Part shown: positions 57,661 through 64,000 of the stretch, piece by piece
Position numbering within the stretch: the first letter of the stretch is position 1
Layout of the letters: the number at the start of each line of letters is the position of its first letter
DNA from: Saprospiraceae bacterium
Lineage (GTDB): Bacteria; Bacteroidota; Bacteroidia; Chitinophagales; Saprospiraceae
NCBI GenBank assembly: GCA_020628645.1
Contig: JAHDES010000007.1
Span: 62,001 to 126,000 of the forward strand
Direction: 5' to 3'
Length of the DNA stretch: 64,000 nt
The notes under the pieces: generated by a model
Seen by the model: the letters and a program-made list of their open reading frames with translations, nothing else
Database searches by the model: none
Told to the model about the DNA's origin: nothing
Position numbers and translations under genes: made by a program

Positions 57661-58599
57661 TTATTTACACGCTTTTGCTTCTGTAGAAGCTTTGATAGCA
57701 TCTTCTAAGCTTGTTTTGATAGAAAGAAACTTATTACATTCTATTTCTATTTTATCTTTCTGTGATTTGATACCTTCTGTCTCTTTCTGAGCTGCAGCGT
57801 ATTCTTCCTTCGTTTCAGCATAATAAGGATCATTTCTCAAAGGCATGATAGGCTTAGGATGAATAGACGCACCACAAGCTCTGTTGGAAGAACCACCTGT
57901 ATCAGATATACTGCCTGTGCCGTTAAAGAGCCCTTCTAAACGAGTGATGATTATTTTCAAACTGCAAACAAAATCAAATCGTTCTTGCTCCTCCAATTCT
58001 TCTTTTTTCTTTTTACTACTGCTTTTTTTCGGTGGTACCGTTGCTTCTTCTTCTTTTCCACAAAGCATTTCGTAGAGTTCACAAGCACAAGTCAAGACTT
58101 GAATAACTTTCTTGATTAACTCTCGTTGAGAAGCGATGGCTTTATCTAAATTGGTGCATAATTCTTCGATACAAGCAACGATTTTAGAATTTTTAGCATT
58201 CAATTCTGGCTCATTGAGGCAATCAATTTCCCGTTTCAACTCTGTGAGTTTTAGCTTCAATTGGTCGGTGTAAACGTAGAATTTTGCAATCATACAGAAC
58301 AGAATTTCTAGTACTTCCTTGACGCATTCCATATTATCGCATACGGTACACAGACGTTCGAGGAAGATACCAAGTTCTATTTCTATATCGCGGGTTTGTT
58401 TTTCTGTTTCGTTAACGTTTTCCCAGTATGTTTTGAGTTTGCCTTCCCAAATAACTGCATTAGTACAAATTTTATCCGCTCTATTTTTTAAAGCCGATAC
58501 TGTTGCTAATGTATTTTTGGTCCTACGCAAATCCTTCTCCCATTGCTGGATACAATCACCATTTTCTCTAGTGGGGATTGTAGGGTTTGTTTCTTTCAT
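57661..58599 (-). CDS. Cysteine-rich helical protein of the eCIS operon
   Basis: A 312-residue protein that I do not recognise. It is predicted to be largely helical and has 16 Cys (about 5 percent), many in small groups: RLCTVCDNMEC, VACIEELC, LTCACELYEMLC. A Lys/Ser-rich basic stretch (KKSSSKKKKEELEEQ) separates the main helical part from a Pro/Gly-rich loop (GTGSISDTGGSSNRACGASIHPKPIMPLRNDPYYAE) and a C-terminal helix. There is no signal peptide. It lies between the sheath and tube genes, where extra sheath genes stand in Afp/PVC loci. With the next gene it forms a pair of similar size and Cys content. It could be a structural or particle-protecting protein. Confidence 0.65.
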   Translation of the reverse strand: MKETNPTIPTRENGDCIQQWEKDLRRTKNTLATVSALKNRADKICTNAVIWEGKLKTYWENVNETEKQTRDIEIELGIFLERLCTVCDNMECVKEVLEILFCMIAKFYVYTDQLKLKLTELKREIDCLNEPELNAKNSKIVACIEELCTNLDKAIASQRELIKKVIQVLTCACELYEMLCGKEEEATVPPKKSSSKKKKEELEEQERFDFVCSLKIIITRLEGLFNGTGSISDTGGSSNRACGASIHPKPIMPLRNDPYYAETKEEYAAAQKETEGIKSQKDKIEIECNKFLSIKTSLEDAIKASTEAKACK

Positions 58600-58662
58600 T
58601 TTAAAAATTTTAGCATTAATTGATAAAAATTAAAACATTCTTTCAGATCAAGAATGGGCTAC

Positions 58663-59628
58663 TTACATATCCCAATTCTTAGCATCTTCTGGATCTGTTT
58701 TCTTAGGAGGAACTTCTCCTGTTTCTTCACACTCTTCTTCTCCTCCTCCTGGTGGGAGATCTTCGATAAATTTCTGACAAATCTCTTGGATACGTGAAGG
58801 ATCTTTATCACATACTGGATCGCATAAGAAATCATACACGGCACTTTGTGCTTGTACTTTACTATTAATTGTACATTTTTCGAATTCCGCTTCGCTCACA
58901 TTATTGATTACATCCAATAATTCTTGATTGGAAGAATCTATCATTCCTGAGCTGTAAGCGATATTTTCGTCACAATCTTTTTTGAGATCGCCCAATAAGC
59001 TTGCTAAACTTTGACCAATACTCTCTAAGCTATCTATATCAGAGAAGGTCAAAATACCAGAGATATCAACCCCTGCATTGAATGCATCTTTAATCTTCTG
59101 ATTGCTGTCTTTGATGGCTGTTACACAAACATCCATTATACTTGGTTCATCCCCCTTTCCTGTAAATAGATTAGGAATACCATTGATTAATTTCTCAACT
59201 AAATCAGGATTACAGCGTTCATCTTCTTCTTTACAATTTTGGATTCTACAGGCTACTTCTTCTACCTTAGACATATTGTCTTTGGTTTCTTTGATCATTT
59301 TCATCAAATCCTTGAAGCAACTTTGTAGTTCGGCTTCTTTGGCGACTAAATCGCCTATTTTGGTATTGACTAATTCCGTTTCTTTATTGGCTTTTTGACC
59401 AAGACAATATTTGAAGTTGGAATAAAACGTATGTGTACTTTGTGCTTTTACTAAGCAGCAAATTTTATATTGGAGATCTTCTTGTACTGACCAATAATCC
59501 GTACAAGTGGCATTAAACTCGCTTTTAGCGGTCACCTTATCTCGACATATTTCGAGTTTGCACTCTTTTAATATTTCGACGGTAGGTGAAGATGGCTTGG
59601 TCTCCGATGAATTAGACATAGTTGCCAT
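58663..59628 (-). CDS. Cysteine-rich helical protein of the eCIS operon (second)
   Basis: A 321-residue unrecognised protein with 17 Cys. Groups include KECKLEIC, YKICCLVKAQ and VACRIQNCKEEDERC. It is helix-rich and acidic towards the end (GGGEEECEETGEVPPKKTDPEDAKNWDM). It follows the sheath gene (96-bp gap) and precedes its Cys-rich neighbour (63-bp gap). The arrangement of Cys near helix ends suggests intrachain disulphides or metal sites. No similarity to a sheath, tube or chaperone was recognised. Given its place, it may coat or join the particle, or be co-loaded. Both Cys-rich genes could be a lineage-specific module. Confidence 0.65.
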   Translation of the reverse strand: MATMSNSSETKPSSPTVEILKECKLEICRDKVTAKSEFNATCTDYWSVQEDLQYKICCLVKAQSTHTFYSNFKYCLGQKANKETELVNTKIGDLVAKEAELQSCFKDLMKMIKETKDNMSKVEEVACRIQNCKEEDERCNPDLVEKLINGIPNLFTGKGDEPSIMDVCVTAIKDSNQKIKDAFNAGVDISGILTFSDIDSLESIGQSLASLLGDLKKDCDENIAYSSGMIDSSNQELLDVINNVSEAEFEKCTINSKVQAQSAVYDFLCDPVCDKDPSRIQEICQKFIEDLPPGGGEEECEETGEVPPKKTDPEDAKNWDM

Positions 59629-59724
59629 ATTAAATTATGTTTACTTTTGGTCAATTAGATAAGGCAGTTAAATTTTTAAATACCTAGTTTTAAAAATTAA
59701 CGTCTTTATCTAGATGTTAAATAA

Positions 59725-61104
59725 TTAATTTTCTTCGAGCATCTTGTGGCTAAAGCGTAAGATGATAAATTCGGCAGGTCGTACTACAGCCATTCCGATT
59801 TCTACAATCATACGGCCTTCCCAGATATCTACTTCTGACATGGTTTCATTTAAACCTACTTTTACAAAATAAGCTTCTTGTGGAGTTGTCCCCATTAAGG
59901 CACCAGCTCGCCATTGTAGCGTAAGGAAGTTTTCAATCATGGATTTAACACGAGTCCATGTATTGATATCGTTGGGTTCAAAAACGAATTGTACCGTAGC
60001 TTTTTTCACAGACTCTTCTACCATATTGAAGAATCGTCTAACAGAGACATAACGCCATTCATTGTCATTACCTGCAAGCGTACGCGCTCCCCAAATAATA
60101 GCTGGGCCACGTCCTGTAAAAGATCGAATTGCATTGATTGATTTTCCAGCGTTTACATCAACATTTAAAGATTCTTGATCTTCATCTGTTATTTTTATGC
60201 TTGGACGAATCGCAAAGTCAATTCCTTCATTAGCAGGTGCTTTCCAAACGCCACGATTATTATCTACACGTGCATACACACCCACGATAGAAGGGGAAGC
60301 AGGCATTTCCATTTCTAAATTATTAATGGCTGCTTTTGCTCGATTGTACATGGCATTGTTGGCAGATTTTAGGTCAGCGAGTGTCATTGCAGCTCCATCT
60401 AGGGTGATGTTAACAGCAGTTTCTTCATACTGATAATCGTAACGAGCAAAAATTCTCGGATAGTAGGCGGCTCCATATTTTGATACGTCAATTGTTCCAA
60501 AATCTTCATTTCTGAACACGTCTACATTATCAATGGTATCATCATTTGGATCAATCCATACATCCATGACGGTGAAACGATCTTTAAGTTTAGCACATTG
60601 ATCCATCGCTTCTTTTTGTAAAGCATAATAATCACCAGAAGATAAACCTTGCCCATCAGGAAAAACGATGAGTGTAACTTCGTCTACTTTTTCTAATTCC
60701 GCTAAAGCAGCTTGAAGTGTAGCTAAATCCACTACTCCTGTGTCATAATTTCCTACAGAAATAATGTAGCACGGCCCACCTCCATTGGTGTAAAAAGCTT
60801 GTACGCCATGATACATCATGTAAGGAGAAGGATTGGTGATTTTGGCATTGGTTTCTATGGGTGCTTGTGTAGAATCAATGGTGACAGTAATGCCTGTTTC
60901 CTTGAATGGTTCGCCAAAGAAGCGTTCATACTCAAAGGTAGAAACAATACGATGAGCTTTATTTAAAAGATCACCATCTTCTTTTTGTCTGGCTTTACTG
61001 GTATAACCGATAAATACAGGAATCGCCGTTTCTACTTGAGCAACAGAGGGCGGGAATCGCCGTATTTCTTCGATGTATACCCCGGGGGTTTTGTAATTGT
61101 TCAT
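59725..61104 (-). CDS. Contractile sheath protein (Afp2/3/4-like)
   Basis: A 459-residue sheath protein: MNNYKTPGVYIEEIRRFPPSVAQVETAIPVFIGYTSKA is the standard start of contractile sheath subunits. The C-terminus (IWGARTLAGNDNEWRYVSVRRFFNMVEESVKKATVQFVFEPNDINTWTRVKSMIENFLTLQWRAGAL...) is the family hallmark region. It ends FIILRFSHKMLEEN. It forms the outer contractile layer. Only this single sheath gene is present in the visible locus, whereas Afp-like clusters often have two or three. Confidence 0.96.
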   Translation of the reverse strand: MNNYKTPGVYIEEIRRFPPSVAQVETAIPVFIGYTSKARQKEDGDLLNKAHRIVSTFEYERFFGEPFKETGITVTIDSTQAPIETNAKITNPSPYMMYHGVQAFYTNGGGPCYIISVGNYDTGVVDLATLQAALAELEKVDEVTLIVFPDGQGLSSGDYYALQKEAMDQCAKLKDRFTVMDVWIDPNDDTIDNVDVFRNEDFGTIDVSKYGAAYYPRIFARYDYQYEETAVNITLDGAAMTLADLKSANNAMYNRAKAAINNLEMEMPASPSIVGVYARVDNNRGVWKAPANEGIDFAIRPSIKITDEDQESLNVDVNAGKSINAIRSFTGRGPAIIWGARTLAGNDNEWRYVSVRRFFNMVEESVKKATVQFVFEPNDINTWTRVKSMIENFLTLQWRAGALMGTTPQEAYFVKVGLNETMSEVDIWEGRMIVEIGMAVVRPAEFIILRFSHKMLEEN

Positions 61105-61117
61105 ATTAAAAGTTTAA

Positions 61118-62413
61118 TTAAATATTGACTAATGGATTATTTGAGGATATCGGAATATCTGCAAAGACTTTATTGTTTTGATAGCGAATCGAATTCTTTT
61201 GTGGCATTGGAAAAATATCCCCATTAGAAAATGGGACTAATGAATGACTCATTGTTTTAGGGTCATTACTCACCAAATTATCCCCATCTTGGGTTAAATG
61301 AAAGGCGGTCCCTGCTGTTATTTCTGCTGGAGTAAAAGTTGTTTGAGGGATATATCGCCAGTAGGGTTTTCGACTAGCGAATCGAATTTCATAGATTGGA
61401 TGAGGAATAAGTATTCCTCCTACTCTTCGGGTTTGTAATTCTCCATTTCCATCTAATATGGCAAAGTTGGGATCTGTAGGACTCAATGAAAGATCCAATA
61501 GACCTAGTTGTTGTATATCGTGATATTCTGTATCCAAGCGAATGGAATAGGTCTGTGCTATACCTGTATCTGTAGATACATCTAATAAATATTCTCCTGA
61601 TTCGATGAGGGTTGGTGATTCAATGACATCTTCAATAGCTGAAAAATTTAGATATACAGATTGAATAGGGTCTGTTTGTACTTTTTGAATACTTTTTACT
61701 ACCGTTCCATCTGTTTCTTTCAGTACAAAATCAGCTTGAAGAATTGCATTGTCATAATGAAAATGATAACGAAATTTATGAGGTAATAAACGTTGATCGG
61801 CATTATTAACAAAACGATGATCGGTGCGATTATTCCAAAGTGCCGCACTAGACGCATTTGTGGTTTCTATTGCTTCTTTTATGGTGCCTGAAAAGTCGGC
61901 AAATGCTCCCATCTCGTAGGTAAAGCTAGCATCAAAAGGAGCTATTGGATTGGATAAGACCAAATCTCCGCTAAATGGTGTCAAATCTTTTGTAGAAAAA
62001 TAGAAATTGCTAGGAAAAGGGCGGTTAAGTGTTGTATTAGTGATACTTTTAAAATAGCTATTCTTTGCCGCAAAGGTAAAACAGAGAGCTTCATCCGCAT
62101 CCCAGTCAATCTGAGGGGCATAAAATAAATCACTTCCGCTCATTCTTGTCTTTACTTCTGTTCCGACAATAAAGCCTAGTGCCGTCCTTGCCCATTTTAA
62201 GCGATAGTTTTTAAGTAAGGCTTCTGTTTTGGTTGTAGGTGCAATATCCAGTTCATTATGAATGTCTAGAATTTTATGTTTTAAGCGACGACTAAGTAAG
62301 CTCGCCTTTGGTGCTGCCGCTAGATCAAAATAGGAAGTATTGTTTTCATCCATTAAGTAATACTCATGAAGGAATTGTACCTCAAAAAGCCGTTTAAAGA
62401 CAATGCTAGACAT
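61118..62413 (-). CDS. Unrecognised eCIS operon protein
   Basis: A 431-residue protein I do not recognise. It is beta-rich with many aromatic residues. Visible blocks are FKRLFEVQFLHEYYLMDENN (start), HKFRYHFHYDNAILQADFVLKETDG, and a C-terminal part with RVGGILIPHPIYEIRFASRKPYWRYIPQTTF. The layout of alternating strands and short loops suits a structural head, cap or terminator-associated protein. It lies between DUF4255 (3 bp) and the sheath (13 bp), so it is certainly part of the operon. Similar proteins are found at this position in Bacteroidota eCIS loci, but I cannot give it an Afp number. Confidence 0.75.
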   Translation of the reverse strand: MSSIVFKRLFEVQFLHEYYLMDENNTSYFDLAAAPKASLLSRRLKHKILDIHNELDIAPTTKTEALLKNYRLKWARTALGFIVGTEVKTRMSGSDLFYAPQIDWDADEALCFTFAAKNSYFKSITNTTLNRPFPSNFYFSTKDLTPFSGDLVLSNPIAPFDASFTYEMGAFADFSGTIKEAIETTNASSAALWNNRTDHRFVNNADQRLLPHKFRYHFHYDNAILQADFVLKETDGTVVKSIQKVQTDPIQSVYLNFSAIEDVIESPTLIESGEYLLDVSTDTGIAQTYSIRLDTEYHDIQQLGLLDLSLSPTDPNFAILDGNGELQTRRVGGILIPHPIYEIRFASRKPYWRYIPQTTFTPAEITAGTAFHLTQDGDNLVSNDPKTMSHSLVPFSNGDIFPMPQKNSIRYQNNKVFADIPISSNNPLVNI

Positions 62414-62416
62414 AAA

Positions 62417-63052
62417 TTAAGATTCTAAAGTTGCTTGAAAATTATTGTCGATTTCTTCGATGACTGGAGCATCTAAATTGGTATCATCCTGCAGTTTCAC
62501 CAATCGTATTTTATACATGACAAAAGGTACTTGCTTACCGCCGAGCGATCCCCACAAATGATTGATTTGTTCAAATGTTAGGGAATACATTTCTACGTTT
62601 AGTCGTAATTCTTCTCGATCTCCAATATCAATGGTATTGTCGGTTGCTACGGAGCTAAATGGAGAATTTTGTACTGTAAAGCATTTCTTTGACTGAAAAA
62701 ATTGAATGACGGAGCTCATACGATATAGTGCAATCTCATAAGCATCCATTTGACTTTTGTCGAGTGTTGTAGTAATGAGAAGGTATAGATTGAGATAAAC
62801 AGGCGGTTCCTGAAATCGGATGCGTCCTGATACTCGTGTGTAGTGACTACTATTTTTTAAAGAACTTTCTTCTTCTGTATTGACGAGTGTTAAGATCAAA
62901 CAGTTATCCAAATCCCCATTGGAATCACTTTCTAAAGCAGCTATATTTTCAAGTTTAATATCAGCATCTGTGAGGGTATCACCTGTATGCAAATGAGCCA
63001 TTACATATTGGCTTAATTCATCTCGTAATAATCGTAAGGCAGGGGCTATCAT
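62417..63052 (-). CDS. DUF4255 / Pvc16-N family tail-terminator-like protein
   Basis: A 211-residue protein of the DUF4255 (Pvc16 N-terminal) family: MIAPALRLLRDELSQYVMAH, the LENIA block, LNLYLLITTTLDKSQMDAYEIALYRMSSVIQFFQSKKCFTVQN, and RLNVEMYSLTFEQINHLWGSLGGKQVPFVMYKIRLVKL. In Afp/PVC this protein caps the end of the sheath-tube and stops elongation. It is the second gene of the operon; its start abuts the stop of the short upstream gene, and 3 bp separate it from the next one. Confidence 0.92.
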   Translation of the reverse strand: MIAPALRLLRDELSQYVMAHLHTGDTLTDADIKLENIAALESDSNGDLDNCLILTLVNTEEESSLKNSSHYTRVSGRIRFQEPPVYLNLYLLITTTLDKSQMDAYEIALYRMSSVIQFFQSKKCFTVQNSPFSSVATDNTIDIGDREELRLNVEMYSLTFEQINHLWGSLGGKQVPFVMYKIRLVKLQDDTNLDAPVIEEIDNNFQATLES

Positions 63053-63379
63053 CTATTCAAATTTGGTAAAAGCGGTTGAAAAATCTCCTTCATCTATCAT
63101 GTATTGTACTGTTTCTTGTATGCTTTTTTTGCTACAATCATTAATCAGTACCATACCTTTGGTCCAGAAGAAATTACCATTGAGAAATGCCCCATTTTTT
63201 AAATGTTTTTGGCGCAAAACTTCAATGCTTTTATAGGCAAAAAAAGAAGCTCCAAACAAATCTCCATTTTTCATCCTTATGATGACATCGGTAAATGTAC
63301 AATCGGCTGATTCCTTGTTTTCAAATGGTTCATCCCTCATGTTAGAAGAGAGAATGATCTGTTCTATTTCATGTGGCAT
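63053..63379 (-). CDS. Small unrecognised protein, first gene of the eCIS operon
   Basis: A 108-residue protein from the ATG at 63379; an upstream TTG at 63388 is less likely. It has IIRMKNGDLFGASFFAYKSIEVLRQKHLKNGAFLNGNFFWTKGMVLINDCSKKSIQETVQYMIDEGDF, a mix of strands and helices. The family is not recognised. A stop-start junction with DUF4255 couples it to the operon. As the first gene it may be a regulator or a small structural part. No promoter box was assigned in the 235 bp upstream. Confidence 0.7.
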   Translation of the reverse strand: MPHEIEQIILSSNMRDEPFENKESADCTFTDVIIRMKNGDLFGASFFAYKSIEVLRQKHLKNGAFLNGNFFWTKGMVLINDCSKKSIQETVQYMIDEGDFSTAFTKFE

Positions 63380-63556
63380 TTTATTCAATAATTATAATTC
63401 AAAACTCCAACTTTTTTTTGATAGAACAAGGGATGATTTGACGAATGGTAGACTTGATGGAAGGAACGGTCAATTTATAGAAGGATTGGTTTAGAAATGA
63501 CGAAAACATAAAATGTAAATCCCTCTTTCCTTTCCTTTTTTAAAACCTATACCATC

Positions 63557-63593
63557 AAAAGATGAGTACCTAGTAAGAAGATACCCATCTTTT
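63557..63593 (-). terminator. Terminator of the LytTR gene
   Basis: AAAAGATG-x-GTA pairs with TAC-CCATCTTTT around a 12-15 nt loop, with A and T tracts on the outer sides, so it can act in both directions. It separates the LytTR gene (stop at 63615-63617) from the eCIS operon and thus argues for a separate promoter for the latter. Confidence 0.7.
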
Positions 63594-63614
63594 GAAGTTA
63601 CAGAAATAGATCTA

Positions 63615-64000
63615 CTACAAATGTGGAATTTGCGTAAGGAATTCGGCTCGTCTACGACGCGCAACAGGTACATGCAGATCGTTCGTTAAAAAGATCGTAC
63701 CATCCTTTTTATATCGCTTGACATGTTGAAGGTTGACTAAGTGAGACTTGTGCGGTGCAAAAAATCCATAAGGGCTTAATAACTTAATAAATTCTCCAAT
63801 ATTATACGCACTTACGATGTTGGTACGCTCGGTTGTAAAAACACGAGTACACTTTTGTAGTCCTTCACATTTGATGATGGATTGTACTGAAAAATATTCG
63901 TAGCCGTCAATTGTTGGTATACCAATTTTATCCTTATTTTTTGATAAAGAGCTTGGTTTTTTGGATTGAAAGCGTTGTTCCGTCGCTGCTAAGGTTTTAA
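63615..64000 (-). CDS. LytTR-family DNA-binding regulator (partial, C-terminal part)
   Basis: The last 128 codons of a leftward gene that enters from the right edge, ending at the TAG at 63615-63617. The fragment contains a LytTR domain: KIGIPTIDGYEYFSVQSIIKCEGLQKCTRVFTTERTNIVSAYNIGEF, then LLSPYGFFAPHKSHLVNLQHVKRYKKDGTIFLTNDLHVPVARRRRAEFL. The K-S-H-L-V-N and P-V-A-R-R-R motifs typify the DNA-binding beta-strands. The missing N-terminus is probably a response-regulator receiver domain, as in most LytTR proteins of Bacteroidota. Its location 235 bp upstream of the first eCIS gene makes it a candidate regulator of the operon. Confidence 0.88.
   Translation of the reverse strand, partial: KTLAATEQRFQSKKPSSLSKNKDKIGIPTIDGYEYFSVQSIIKCEGLQKCTRVFTTERTNIVSAYNIGEFIKLLSPYGFFAPHKSHLVNLQHVKRYKKDGTIFLTNDLHVPVARRRRAEFLTQIPHL

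Noticed and set aside
63401-63430. TTGGAG...TATAAT promoter for the eCIS operon
   Set aside because: The two boxes are only 8 bp apart and Bacteroidota use another consensus; no reliable promoter could be named.

Overview
The window is a low-GC bacterial chromosome segment, most likely from a Bacteroidota member of the Saprospiria/Cytophagia type. The signs are a TonB-dependent receptor with an N-terminal carboxypeptidase-like domain, lipoproteins with relaxed lipoboxes, a LytTR regulator, an EAD-CHAT protein, and an extracellular contractile injection system (eCIS) of the kind common in that phylum. The genus cannot be fixed from the sequence. No tRNA, rRNA, CRISPR array or transposase gene was seen.

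Region 1 (1-20.2 kb) is a catabolic cluster. A leftward operon (4458 to 1) encodes an aconitase-family large subunit, a Tat-type flavin amine oxidase, a divergent aconitase-family small subunit, an HpcH/HpaI aldolase, a REDY/HapK-like protein and an SDR. A rightward quinone-oxidoreductase gene, a TonB receptor and a DUF1838 lipoprotein follow. A divergent pair of two-domain VOC lipoproteins then leads into a rightward operon: HMG-CoA-lyase-like enzyme, a second LeuC/LeuD-type pair, FAD-dependent reductase/dehydrogenase, CaiB-type CoA-transferase and hydantoinase-type amidohydrolase. Four copies of a 35-bp inverted repeat with fixed spacing sit at the starts of these units and suggest one regulon. 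The set fits uptake and breakdown of a ring-containing or cyclic-amide substrate through CoA-linked branched dicarboxylic acids; the substrate is unknown.

Region 2 (20.3-30 kb) holds two sister DUF4157 (HExxH) proteins with unrelated C-termini, two unrecognised genes, a signal-less substrate-binding-type protein, the eCIS AAA ATPase and an EAD11-like/CHAT caspase-like protease. Its intergenic gaps are rich in palindromes and small dispersed repeats.

Region 3 (30-63.4 kb) is a leftward eCIS operon. From its 5' end it reads: small protein, DUF4255 (Pvc16-like), unknown, sheath, two cysteine-rich unknowns, two tube proteins, a 57-residue DUF5908 protein, LysM/tube-adaptor, VgrG-like spike, PAAR tip, gp25, two giant baseplate proteins, tape measure. 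It continues into a 1585-residue DUF4157 protein ending in a probable PD-(D/E)XK nuclease, an overlapping candidate immunity gene, an unknown, a ParA ATPase, an animal-type haem peroxidase and a small DUF4157 protein. The particle would be assembled in the cytosol and loaded with DUF4157-tagged cargo. The most unusual part is the 2597-residue Afp12-like baseplate protein, which carries a roughly 1400-residue internal array of YegP/DUF1508-like repeats, much of it very cysteine-rich. A LytTR regulator (partial) lies just upstream of the operon.
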